From positions 1,612,001-1,676,000 of the forward strand of contig OX044357.1 in assembly GCA_943846675.1 (NCBI GenBank): 64,000 nt of DNA, given 5' to 3'. The stretch's first letter is position 1, and every line of letters begins with the position of its first letter. The position numbers and the translations under genes are program-made. The stretch comes from UBA987 sp002292105. GTDB lineage: Bacteria > Bacteroidota > Bacteroidia > NS11-12g > UBA9320. This document shows positions 45,044 through 53,565 of the stretch, piece by piece. Under the pieces are notes generated by a model. It did no database searches. It saw only the letters and a program-made list of their open reading frames with translations, and was not told where the DNA came from.

Positions 45044-46316
45044 ATGAATTTCATTCGCCTATCGATTTTACTGACACTCACTATTGTAGTTTGGTCTTGT
45101 GCCAATATTATGTGGAGTGGTTCACATCATCGAGGTATTGTAAAGGCAGATGGCAAGGGGTATTATGGACACCTTCCTGCGATATTCTTATATCAAGACT
45201 TGCGGTTTGAATTTTACGATACGGTTGAAACTGCTCCGCTTACGGTCACGACTACCTGATGGTTCTATCGTAAATAAGCACTTTTGTGGTACGGCAATCC
45301 CGATGTTGCCTGGGTTCTTAATCGCACACGTCTATGCAAAAAACTCGCATTACAAGGCCGACGGGTACACCAAACCGTATAGTTTGTCCGTCAGCATATC
45401 TGCCATTCTCTTTATGTTTTTCACCTTGTTGGTGTTTGCTAAAATCTTACTCATGCTGGGTATTAAACATGTGTGGGTTAGTGTTTTGCTACCAATCATG
45501 GTTTTCGGAACAAACTGGTATTATTATGTAGTTTGCGAACCCTCAGTTAGTCACGTTTATAGTGTATTCTTCATCACCTATTTTGCTTACTTGGGTCTAA
45601 AATGGGGCTTAACCGATCGGTTGAACTTTGTATTGATGGCTGCCGTTTTGGGGCTGATTGTTTTGATAAGACCGGTTAACGGAATCGCTATATCTCTAGT
45701 ACCATTTTTTTTTAGCTCGCTCCAACACTTCAAAAAACAGGTTGCATCGGTTTTTAAATCGCCACTTAAATTATTGCTGGCCACTTTGGTGTTCTTTTTA
45801 ATTATAAGTCTACAATTCATCTTGTATAAAATTCAGACGGGTAACTTTATTGTTTTAAGCTACAAGAACGAATCCTTTGATTTTACCAACCCTCAGTTTT
45901 GGAACATACTATTTAGTTATAAAAAAGGCTTGTTTCTTTACACGCCAATATACTTAGTATCCTTAGCAGGAGTAATAGCATATTTTAAACGAGACAGTTG
46001 GCGTGCAAGTGTCTTGATGTTTGTATTTATTCTATTTACTTATGTTGCTAGCTCATGGTGGAACTGGTATTATGGAGGCAGTTTCTCTTCGCGCGTATAC
46101 ATCGATTATCTACTTATATTTACTATCCCGATGGCTTTTATGCTACAACGTGCTAAAAGAAGAGTAAGGAAATATATGTTGCTACCGTCTATAATTCTAC
46201 TAACCGTATTTTGTCAGTTTCAAACCTTTCAATTTCGAAAAATGGTTATCCATTGGGACTCTATGACTAAAGACAAATATTGGGGGGTGTTTATGGATTT
46301 TGACGTTTTTAAATGA
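45044..46316 (+). pseudogene. GT-C-like polytopic membrane protein, frameshifted
   Basis: Two frames must be joined. From the ATG at 45044 the first reads MNFIRLSILLTLTIVVW, then G-Y-Y-G-H-L-P-A-I-F-L-Y-Q-D-L, up to a TGA at 45257. The +1 frame, entered near 45245-45256, continues L-P-D-G-S-I-V-N-K-H-F-C-G-T-A-I-P-M-L-P, which is the natural continuation of this type of protein, and runs to 46316 with about nine further hydrophobic helices. The joint lies around A-P-L-T-V-T then R-L-P-D-G. The combined length would be about 423 residues. The layout (short first loop with an acidic/His-Tyr motif, then many helices) suggests a GT-C glycosyltransferase or similar. The rest of the frame is clean, so this may be a recent mutation or a base-call error. 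Confidence 0.65.
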
Positions 46317-46350
46317 CTCGCCTAACCCTCAATTAAACGCTAAATCTCAA

Positions 46351-46965
46351 TCAGCCAACGTGAATATGGTTTTCGCAGAAACCGTATTCTTCTGTATTGT
46401 TACTCGCTACAACAATGGTTTTATCCTTGGGCAAGGAAGCGATTAAAGACTGGTACCATGCAACCCCTTGATCATCCAAATTTGAACAGGGTTCATCAAG
46501 AAGGTAGACCGGTACATCTGAGCATAATGCTAAAATTAACTTAAGCCTTTGCTTCATGCCACTCGAAAAATTTGCAATCTGTTTAGATAGGTGAGGGGCG
46601 AGGCCAGAATCTTTTAAGGCCTTTTCAATAGAGCTATTTTTTAATTTTGGTTTTAGGCTAAAATGAAAATCGATGCTTTCTTGTAACGTAAATTCTTCTA
46701 TTAGCTCTAGATAAGGAGCAGATAACGTATACAATTGGTGCCACTCCGTTAAATCCAACACATTGGCGTCCGACTTCCAGTTGATCTCACCTTCAGATTG
46801 ACTCACATAACCACAAACCAACTTTAATAGGGTAGATTTTCCGCTTCCATTCTGACCCAAGATAGCAAGTCTGTCACCTTGAGTAATAGTAAAACTAAGT
46901 TGTTTGATTATCCAGTCACGCTTAAAGCGTTTAGATACAGAATCAACGGTGATGGTAATCGGCAT
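46351..46965 (-). CDS. ABC-type ATPase (CcmA-like), no permease adjacent
   Basis: This encodes 204 residues. Walker A is G-Q-N-G-S-G-K-S-T, the signature is F-S-S-G-M-K-Q-R-L, and Walker B is V-Y-L-L-D-E-P-C-S-N-L-D. The small size and the S-G-M-K-Q-R-L signature resemble CcmA/ABC-2 type ATPases. The switch His is replaced by Asn (A-S-N-N-T-E-E). It begins 1 bp after the lpxA stop and should be co-transcribed with the lipid A genes. A permease is not encoded next to it; its partner is unknown. The link with lipid A could be transport-related or only positional. Confidence 0.82.
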   Translation of the reverse strand: MPITITVDSVSKRFKRDWIIKQLSFTITQGDRLAILGQNGSGKSTLLKLVCGYVSQSEGEINWKSDANVLDLTEWHQLYTLSAPYLELIEEFTLQESIDFHFSLKPKLKNSSIEKALKDSGLAPHLSKQIANFSSGMKQRLKLILALCSDVPVYLLDEPCSNLDDQGVAWYQSLIASLPKDKTIVVASNNTEEYGFCENHIHVG

Positions 46966-46966
46966 A

Positions 46967-47749
46967 TTAGCGCGATAAGAAACCTTTCATTATACCTCGG
47001 TCAGAACCTTTGATAAAACTTATGATTTCATCACGTTCTTTAGTGGCTGGCATTTCTGCTTCGATTTTAGCCAACGCTTTGGCGTTGTTTAAGCCACGTA
47101 AATATAACATCCGATAAATCTCCTGTATTTCGGCGATTTTCTCTGGCGCAAACCCTCTGCGTCTTAAACCGATTGAGTTAACACCTTCGTAAGACAATGG
47201 CTCTCTTGCTGCTTTCGTATATGGTGGTACGTCTTTTCTAACCAAGCTGCCACCACTAATCATTACATGAGGTCCGATTTTAGCAAACTGGTGCACGGCT
47301 ACCAATCCACTTAAAATCGCGTGGTCAGCAATGATCACTTCGCCGGCTATTTGTGATGCATTACCTATGATTACGTTGTCTCCAAGGATGCAATCATGTG
47401 CGATATGTGAATACGCCATTAGCAGGCAATTGTTTCCGATTACTGTTTTGCCTTTAGCTGCTGTTCCTCTATTGATGGTAACACATTCACGTATGGTCGT
47501 ATTATCTCCAATTTCAACGGTCGTTTCCTCACCGTCAAATTTCAAATCTTGTGGAATTGCAGAAATAACGGCACCCGGAAAGATTCTACAATTTCGGCCA
47601 ATTTTAGCCCCTTCCATGATGGTTACATTAGATCCAATCCAAGAACCTTCACCAATCTCCACGTTTTTATGAATCGTCACAAAAGGCTCTACAACAACGT
47701 TGTTTGCAATCTTTGCTTCCGGATTTACGTATGCTAATGGTTGTATCAT
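46967..47749 (-). CDS. lpxA: acyl-ACP-UDP-N-acetylglucosamine O-acyltransferase
   Basis: This encodes 260 residues, a normal length. It adds a 3-hydroxyacyl chain to UDP-GlcNAc, the first step of lipid A synthesis. Left-handed beta-helix hexapeptides ([I/V]-G-x-x-x-x type) run over about residues 10-185. The catalytic His is in A-Y-S-H-I-A-H-D. The C-terminal helices carry the G-L-R-R-R-G-F motif. It is 15 bp after lpxC/fabZ and 1 bp before the ABC gene. A promoter-like element lies directly ahead of its ATG. Confidence 0.96.
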   Translation of the reverse strand: MIQPLAYVNPEAKIANNVVVEPFVTIHKNVEIGEGSWIGSNVTIMEGAKIGRNCRIFPGAVISAIPQDLKFDGEETTVEIGDNTTIRECVTINRGTAAKGKTVIGNNCLLMAYSHIAHDCILGDNVIIGNASQIAGEVIIADHAILSGLVAVHQFAKIGPHVMISGGSLVRKDVPPYTKAAREPLSYEGVNSIGLRRRGFAPEKIAEIQEIYRMLYLRGLNNAKALAKIEAEMPATKERDEIISFIKGSDRGIMKGFLSR

Positions 47750-47754
47750 TTCGG

Positions 47755-47781
47755 CAAAAGTAACTTATTTATTTTCTACAA
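47755..47781 (-). promoter_or_regulatory. promoter-like element directly before lpxA
   Basis: On the minus strand TTG (47779-47781) is followed after 16 bases by TACTTTTG (47755-47762), an exact TAnnTTTG. It begins inside the end of lpxC/fabZ and the -7 box ends only 5 bases before the lpxA ATG, so a transcript from it would be nearly leaderless. It may be a coincidence. Confidence 0.3.
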
Positions 47782-49171
47782 TTTGTGCCATCATGTCGGC
47801 CTCACAAACCAACTTACTTCCAACAAATGATTCACCATGCATTAGACATAATCCACGCCTTATTGGAGCGCGTAATTCCATTTTAATAATTAATGCGTCG
47901 CCTGGCACAACCTTGCCTTTAAATTTAGCATTTTCAATTTTCACAAAGTATGTACTCCACTTACCTGGATCTATTTTGTCGTGTAACACCAAAACGCCAC
48001 CAGCCTGAGCCATAGCTTCCAATTGCAATACACCCGGCATCAAAGGTTCACCCGGAAAATGTCCTTGAAAGAAATATTGATCTCCTGTGATGTTTTTAAC
48101 GCCAACAATCGAGTTCTCATTGATCTCAATCACCTTGTCTACCAATAAAAAGGGGAATGTGTGTGGTAGTATTTTTTCAATCTGCTGATAGTTAAAAATG
48201 GGTTCAGCGTTGGGGTCATACTGTGGGATATTCTTCATACGTACACGCTCTTTTTTCGTTTTCTCTATTATGCTCTTAATTTTTTTAGCAAACTCAACAT
48301 TTGCCGCATGTCCTGGTCTAGCTGCCATTATTTGAGCCTTTAAAGGCATGCCAATAAGTGCTAAATCACCTATCATGTCCAACAGTTTGTGTCTTGCAGG
48401 TTCGTTTTGAAACCGTAACTCAACATTGTTTAAAATACCTTCTTTTTTAACTTCTACTTTGGGTTTGTTAAATAGTTTGGCCAGTTGTTCGAGCTCACCA
48501 TCTTCAATTACTCGATCAACAATTACAATGGCGTTATTTAAGTCACCACCTTTAATTAAATTGTTGTCAACCAACATTTCCAATTCGTGCAAAAAGCAGA
48601 AGGTTCTACAACTTGATATCTCAGAATCAAATTCGGATAAGTTTGTTATCGATGCATGTTGACTACCTAAAACAGGAGAGTTGTAATCTATCATTACCGT
48701 TAATCGGTAATCATCCAATGGCATGGCAACCATTTCCACACCTCTGTCTTCCTCTTCATAAGCAATGTTATAAGGAACTTCAAAGTACTCACGTGCTTTA
48801 TTCTGTTCAACAATGCCTGTTTCTTTTAATTTAGCCACAAATGGGGCAGAGCTACCATCCATAATTGGCGTTTCTGGTGAATCCAACTGAATCAAAACGT
48901 TGTCTATCTCTAAACCAGCTAATGCCGCTAGTACATGCTCAACCGTATTAATACGCGCGCCATTTTGTTCTAATGTTGTGCCTCTTGAAACATCAACAAC
49001 GTGATCAACTAAAGCGTCAACAATTGGCTGTCTTTCCATATCAACACGTTGAAACTTGTAACCATGATCTTCTTCGGCAGGAAGGAAAGTCATGTTTACA
49101 GAACCTCCAGTATGTAAACCAGTTCCTGAAACTGTAAATGACTCTTTAATAGTCGTTTGCAACTTCTCCAT
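47765..49171 (-). CDS. lpxC/fabZ: bifunctional UDP-3-O-acyl-N-acetylglucosamine deacetylase / 3-hydroxyacyl-ACP dehydratase
   Basis: This encodes 468 residues, a fusion normal for Bacteroidota. LpxC (about 1-300) deacetylates the lipid A precursor. Its zinc ligands are the His of E-H-V-L-A-A-L and the His and Asp of H-K-L-L-D-M-I-G-D, and the active-site H-A-A-N is in R-P-G-H-A-A-N. FabZ (about 320-468) dehydrates 3-hydroxyacyl-ACP for unsaturated or elongated fatty acids, with the catalytic His in F-Q-G-H-F-P-G-E-P and the acid in Q-L-E-A-M-A-Q. Fusing the two links lipid A acyl supply to fatty acid synthesis. It starts 1 bp after lpxD. Confidence 0.97.
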   Translation of the reverse strand: MEKLQTTIKESFTVSGTGLHTGGSVNMTFLPAEEDHGYKFQRVDMERQPIVDALVDHVVDVSRGTTLEQNGARINTVEHVLAALAGLEIDNVLIQLDSPETPIMDGSSAPFVAKLKETGIVEQNKAREYFEVPYNIAYEEEDRGVEMVAMPLDDYRLTVMIDYNSPVLGSQHASITNLSEFDSEISSCRTFCFLHELEMLVDNNLIKGGDLNNAIVIVDRVIEDGELEQLAKLFNKPKVEVKKEGILNNVELRFQNEPARHKLLDMIGDLALIGMPLKAQIMAARPGHAANVEFAKKIKSIIEKTKKERVRMKNIPQYDPNAEPIFNYQQIEKILPHTFPFLLVDKVIEINENSIVGVKNITGDQYFFQGHFPGEPLMPGVLQLEAMAQAGGVLVLHDKIDPGKWSTYFVKIENAKFKGKVVPGDALIIKMELRAPIRRGLCLMHGESFVGSKLVCEADMMAQIVENK

Positions 49172-49172
49172 A

Positions 49173-50213
49173 TTACTTGTCTTTGTTTTTGATTATTATT
49201 TTTTCTAAGTCATCAACCTTCGCTTTTAAGCTCGGAAGATCTCTAAATACCACCTGACTTTTTAATTCGTCTTTTAGTGGTTGAACAGGTGTACCAAACA
49301 GGTGCGTGTTTTCTTCAGTTACCGATTTTCCTAATCCGCTCTGAGCGCCAATCTGTGTTCCTTTTGCTATCGTTATGTGTCCGGCAAATCCAACTTGTCC
49401 ACCTACAATACAATTAGGGCCCAATGTTGTACTACCTGAAATGCCCGTTTGAGATGCAATAACCGTGTTTTTTCCAATCTCAACATTGTGGGCAACCTGA
49501 ATAAGATTGTCTAATCTTACACCATCCTCAATTATTGTCGAACCCATCGTGGCTCTGTCTATACTGCAATTGGAACCAATTTCTACATGATCGCCAACAA
49601 CGACGTTACCTATTTGAGGAATTTTAACGTAGGTGCCATCCTTCTGAGGTGCATGTCCAAAGCCGTCACTTCCTATAACACTGCCGGAATGAATTATGGT
49701 TGATGTTCCAATACGACATTCGTGGTAAACACTCACATTCGCGTAGATGAGGCAATCATCTCCAATAGTGACACCGTCTCCAATAAAACAATTCGGGAAA
49801 ATTTTAACGTTTTTTCCAATAACCACATCGTTGCCGATATAGGTGTTTGCCCCGATGTAGCAGGCGTCACCCAGTTTTGCACTTTTTGAAACGGTTGCAC
49901 CCTCTTCTATACCTGATTTGGATACACCAGGGTTGAAGTATCTATTTAAAACCGCACAAAACGCCATATATGGATCTTCTACAACGATTAAGGTCTTATC
50001 TAAAGATGACTGAGCCTTAAAGTCGGTGCGTACAAGAACTACCGAAGCCGATGTTGTATAGATGAATTCCTCGTATTTTGTATTGGCTAGAAAAGAAAGT
50101 GAATTTGGGATTGATTGGTCAATTTTTGATACACCAAATACCGTTTCGGTCTTAGGGCCTTCAATTGTACCACCCAGAAAATCAGCCAGTTCGGCAACTA
50201 AAAGTTCTCTCAA
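49173..50213 (-). CDS. lpxD: UDP-3-O-(3-hydroxyacyl)glucosamine N-acyltransferase
   Basis: This encodes 346 residues, a normal length. It adds the second 3-hydroxyacyl chain, to the amino group, after LpxC. An N-terminal uridine-binding domain (about 1-100) is followed by a left-handed beta-helix of hexapeptides (about 105-300), and a C-terminal helix ends in a Lys-rich tail. The catalytic His is in Q-V-A-H-N-V-E-I-G, and S-D-G-F-G-H is conserved. It is the first gene of lpxD-lpxC/fabZ-lpxA-ABC. Its promoter candidate overlaps the end of the HD gene. Confidence 0.96.
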   Translation of the reverse strand: MRELLVAELADFLGGTIEGPKTETVFGVSKIDQSIPNSLSFLANTKYEEFIYTTSASVVLVRTDFKAQSSLDKTLIVVEDPYMAFCAVLNRYFNPGVSKSGIEEGATVSKSAKLGDACYIGANTYIGNDVVIGKNVKIFPNCFIGDGVTIGDDCLIYANVSVYHECRIGTSTIIHSGSVIGSDGFGHAPQKDGTYVKIPQIGNVVVGDHVEIGSNCSIDRATMGSTIIEDGVRLDNLIQVAHNVEIGKNTVIASQTGISGSTTLGPNCIVGGQVGFAGHITIAKGTQIGAQSGLGKSVTEENTHLFGTPVQPLKDELKSQVVFRDLPSLKAKVDDLEKIIIKNKDK

Positions 50214-50230
50214 TTTCTCTTAATTTGGCG

Positions 50231-50258
50231 CAAAGTTAAAGTTATTTTGGGCTACAAA
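50231..50258 (-). promoter_or_regulatory. Bacteroidota-type promoter candidate for the lpx operon
   Basis: On the minus strand TTTG (50255-50258) is followed after 16 bases by TAACTTTG (50231-50238), an exact TAnnTTTG. It would start transcription near 50224 and leave an 11-base leader. The -33 part lies within the last codons of the HD gene, so the lpx genes probably have their own promoter as well as read-through. Confidence 0.5.
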
Positions 50259-51459
50259 CGTAATACTTTGTTGCAATGCTATTGGCACTAACAAAATTGT
50301 AATTTACTGAGGCCGTTGCCAAATCAATTAATTCGCCAGATTTCTTGCGAATAATGATGTTTTCATTTGTTGAACGATACGCTGCGTTAGACAATTCACC
50401 TTGTGTGACAAGATACTTTGCTTCCTCGTTAGAGACAGACAATTTTGTACTGGCCTCATTGTGTATTGTAGCCAAACTAGATTCTTTCAAGGGCGCTTCC
50501 AGAATTTGCACTTTAGGCAGTTTTCGGTTTATCAAACTTGCTGATAAGTATGCAAGTACTTTATCTGAATCATGTTGCCAATTTTTTAAACACACGATGA
50601 TGTCCAAGTCGTCTAGCTGACTAAACCTATGCAACACCTCTGTAGAGGAGGAAATTTGTTTGCCATCTACATAATTGGATAGAAAGAATGAAACGTTAGG
50701 CAAACTAAAAATCGATTTGCCATCAAGGGTAAGGTCTCTAGCACGTTTTAGCGCACTAAGCAAAACACTGTCTGCTGCTATAGCTGTTTTGTGCAGGTAT
50801 ACCTGCCAGTACATCAGTCTTCTGGCCACAATAAACTTCTCTACTGAGTAGATGCCTTTTTCATCAATAACCAATTGGTCATTTTCTACGTTTAGCATCT
50901 CAATGATTCGTTCTAAGCCAACAATACCCTCTGATACACCTGTATAAAAACTGTCTCTTGTAAGATAATCTAATCGATCTACGTCCAATTGACTTGAAAC
51001 CAGCTGATGCAGGAATCTTTTCTCATAGCTGTCTTTAAAAATATCTATAGCCATAGATAACTGACCTCCAAACTCGTCATTTAAATGCTCCATAAAGGCC
51101 AAAGAGATTGCCTCATGAGCAATATTGTGCACAAAGGCGTGCTCCATAACATGACTGAATGGCCCATGCCCGATGTCGTGAAGTAAAATAGCAATTTGTG
51201 CTGACTCAACTTCCGCTTCACTCACTTCAACGCCTTTAGACTGCAATACCGCAATAGCCTTAGTCATCAAGTGCATGGCACCCAGAGCGTGATGAAACCT
51301 TGTGTGATTAGCTCCTGGATAAATTAGGTGTGTTAACCCGAGCTGCTTTATACGTCGCAGTCTTTGGAAATACGGGTGCTCTATCAGGTCAAAAATCAAC
51401 TCACTATGGATGGATATAAAGCCATAAACAGGATCGTTGATGATTTTCTTTTTGTTCAC
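50242..51459 (-). CDS. HD-domain phosphohydrolase (dNTPase/SAMHD1-like)
   Basis: This encodes 405 residues. The start N-D-P-V-Y-G-F-I and the following helix are typical of this group. The HD metal site is built from H in T-R-F-H-H-A-L-G, the HD pair in L-L-H-D-I-G-H-G-P-F-S-H, and a later Asp in Q-L-D-V-D-R-L-D-Y-L. That arrangement matches the SAMHD1-type dNTP triphosphohydrolases, so the enzyme probably hydrolyses dNTPs or another nucleotide, in the cytoplasm. The C-terminal about 200 residues are poorly conserved. It is 28 bp upstream of lpxD. Confidence 0.88.
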   Translation of the reverse strand: MNKKKIINDPVYGFISIHSELIFDLIEHPYFQRLRRIKQLGLTHLIYPGANHTRFHHALGAMHLMTKAIAVLQSKGVEVSEAEVESAQIAILLHDIGHGPFSHVMEHAFVHNIAHEAISLAFMEHLNDEFGGQLSMAIDIFKDSYEKRFLHQLVSSQLDVDRLDYLTRDSFYTGVSEGIVGLERIIEMLNVENDQLVIDEKGIYSVEKFIVARRLMYWQVYLHKTAIAADSVLLSALKRARDLTLDGKSIFSLPNVSFFLSNYVDGKQISSSTEVLHRFSQLDDLDIIVCLKNWQHDSDKVLAYLSASLINRKLPKVQILEAPLKESSLATIHNEASTKLSVSNEEAKYLVTQGELSNAAYRSTNENIIIRKKSGELIDLATASVNYNFVSANSIATKYYVCSPK

Positions 51460-51601
51460 AAGTGCAAAGCTAATCTTGTTTCACAAATACTAACCATGTA
51501 TACAATTTTGTCTGTAAATACCATCTTTTTGTCCATAGGTTGCGTAACCTTGTACTAAGCAAAGCACCTTTGCAGTTATAAATTGAATTGATCCCTAATT
51601 A

Positions 51602-53155
51602 ATGTCAAAAATTCAAATACTTTGGGCTGATGATGAAATAGAACTTCTCAAGCCTCATATTCTTTTTCTTGAATCAAAAGGTTACGATGTAACCACCGTG
51701 AATAACGGGTTAGACGCCGTCGAATACGTTCAAGCTTCACCTTACGACCTCGTTTTCTTAGACGAAAATATGCCGGGCGTAAGTGGTCTTGAAGCGTTAA
51801 ACCAAATCAAAGAGCTTCGTGAAAATATTCCTGTAATCATGATTACAAAAAGTGAGGAAGAGCACATCATGGAAGATGCCATTGGGTCTCATATTGCAGA
51901 TTATTTGATAAAACCGGTTAACCCAAAGCAGATCCTACTTTCAATCAAGAAGAACGTAGACAATAAGCGTTTGGTCACTGAAAAAGTTACTTCCAAATAC
52001 CAGCAGGAATTTCGAAACATCATGATGGCATTGATGGATCATTTGGACTTTGACAAATGGAAGGCCCTTTATAAAAAAATGGTCTATTACGAATTAGAGA
52101 TTCAAAAGAGCAATGAGACTGGGATGGAAGAGGTGATGGAAACCCAAAAAAGCGAGACAAATAGAGAGTTTGCCAAGTATATAGAAAAGAATTACATGAG
52201 TTTTCTTGACTATGACAACGCTGATGCGCCAATTATGTCGCATACCCTAATGAATAGGTCTATTGTCCCAGAAGTAGGAGAAGAGCCTGTTTTCTTGTTT
52301 CTTATTGATAACTTGAGGTTCGATCAATGGAAGTTTATACAACCGCTTATATCTGAGTTGTTCAGAGTGGATGATGAGGATATGTACTTGAGCATTCTAC
52401 CCACAACCACACAATATTGTAGAAACAGCATTTTTGCTGGACTATTGCCTGCAGATATTGAAAAGCGATTCCCTAATAAATGGAGTAACGAAGAAGAAGA
52501 AGGAGGGAAGAACCTTCATGAAGAAGCGTTTCTAAAAGACTTATTACATCGTTTACGTTCTGATGCGAAAACGAGTTATACCAAGATTGTTCATCTCAAC
52601 CAAGGCAAAGATTTGGTAGATGATATCCCAAACCTGTTTGACAATGATTTAAATGTCGTGGTTTATAATTTTGTTGACACGTTGTCGCACGCACGTACCG
52701 ATAACAAAGTGATGCGCGAGTTGGCTGAGAATGAAGCCGCTTATCGGTCTCTTACTTTGTCGTGGTTTGAACACAGCCCATTATATGACGCATTGAAAAG
52801 GATTTCGGAAAAGAAAGCGAAGGTGATTATAACTACAGATCATGGCTCGGTTAAAGTGACTGACCCTGTGAAAGTAATTGGCGATCGAAAAACGACCACG
52901 AATTTGAGGTACAAAACGGGCAGAAACCTAGATTTTAAAAGCAAAGAGGTGTTCTTAATAAAAGAGCCCAAAAAAGCAGGACTTCCAGTTCAGCATCTAA
53001 GCTCCAATTTTATTTTTTGCAAAAACGCCGACTTTTTTGTCTATCCAAACAACTTAAATCATTACGCCAAATATTATCGAAACACCATACAACATGGCGG
53101 CATCAGTATTGAGGAAATGATGATACCACTGATTAAACTTTCTAGTAAAAAATGA
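51602..53155 (+). CDS. porX: PorX: T9SS response regulator with PglZ/alkaline-phosphatase-fold domain
   Basis: This encodes 517 residues, the usual PorX length. PorX with the histidine kinase PorY controls T9SS genes and gliding. The receiver domain (about 1-122) has Asp10 and Asp11, phospho-acceptor Asp54 (V-F-L-D-E-N-M-P-G), Thr82 and Lys104. A linker of helices (about 125-230) leads to the PglZ-type domain (about 245-517) of the alkaline phosphatase superfamily, with F-L-I-D-N-L-R at the nucleophile position and T-D-H-G-S-V as a metal motif. There is no DNA-binding domain. It overlaps tsaE by 4 nt. A PorY kinase gene is not in the window. Confidence 0.94.
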   Translation: MSKIQILWADDEIELLKPHILFLESKGYDVTTVNNGLDAVEYVQASPYDLVFLDENMPGVSGLEALNQIKELRENIPVIMITKSEEEHIMEDAIGSHIADYLIKPVNPKQILLSIKKNVDNKRLVTEKVTSKYQQEFRNIMMALMDHLDFDKWKALYKKMVYYELEIQKSNETGMEEVMETQKSETNREFAKYIEKNYMSFLDYDNADAPIMSHTLMNRSIVPEVGEEPVFLFLIDNLRFDQWKFIQPLISELFRVDDEDMYLSILPTTTQYCRNSIFAGLLPADIEKRFPNKWSNEEEEGGKNLHEEAFLKDLLHRLRSDAKTSYTKIVHLNQGKDLVDDIPNLFDNDLNVVVYNFVDTLSHARTDNKVMRELAENEAAYRSLTLSWFEHSPLYDALKRISEKKAKVIITTDHGSVKVTDPVKVIGDRKTTTNLRYKTGRNLDFKSKEVFLIKEPKKAGLPVQHLSSNFIFCKNADFFVYPNNLNHYAKYYRNTIQHGGISIEEMMIPLIKLSSKK

Positions 53156-53565
53156 ATTATGAAGTTGAAAGTGAAGATGAACTCGAGGCTATAGTTCCAC
53201 AACTATGGCAAAAAGCATCTACGCAAAATATACTTCTTTTTCGAGGTGATTTGGGTGCTGGTAAAACCACCCTGATAAAGGCGATAGGTCGCCACTTGGG
53301 GATTACCGACATCATGAGCAGTCCAAGTTTTGGTATTGTCAACGAATATGAATTTGGACCGGATCATATCTACCATATAGACCTTTACAGAATAAAGGAT
53401 ATTGCCGAAATATATGAGTTTGGTCTGCCAGAAATACTGGATTCCGGAGCGATTTGCCTGATTGAATGGCCCGAAATAACTGAAGAAATATGGCAGGACT
53501 ATGATCATTCTGACATATCCATAACAACGAAAAAATCAGGCGGTCGACGTATCTTTGTTAAGTGA
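53152..53565 (+). CDS. tsaE: tRNA threonylcarbamoyladenosine biosynthesis ATPase TsaE
   Basis: This encodes 137 residues, a normal length. TsaE is the ATPase that supports TsaD/TsaB in making t6A37 of ANN-decoding tRNAs. Walker A is G-D-L-G-A-G-K-T-T, and the family motifs H-I-D-L-Y-R-I and L-I-E-W-P-E are present. It starts 4 nt inside porX and its stop overlaps the GTG start of the peptidase gene, so all three are in one coupled unit. Confidence 0.95.
   Translation: MNYEVESEDELEAIVPQLWQKASTQNILLFRGDLGAGKTTLIKAIGRHLGITDIMSSPSFGIVNEYEFGPDHIYHIDLYRIKDIAEIYEFGLPEILDSGAICLIEWPEITEEIWQDYDHSDISITTKKSGGRRIFVK

Noticed and set aside
45150..46316. Independent gene starting at 45150 in the second frame
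   Set aside because: Its first about 35 residues are an out-of-frame shadow of the upstream frame; family-like sequence begins only at L-P-D-G near 45250.
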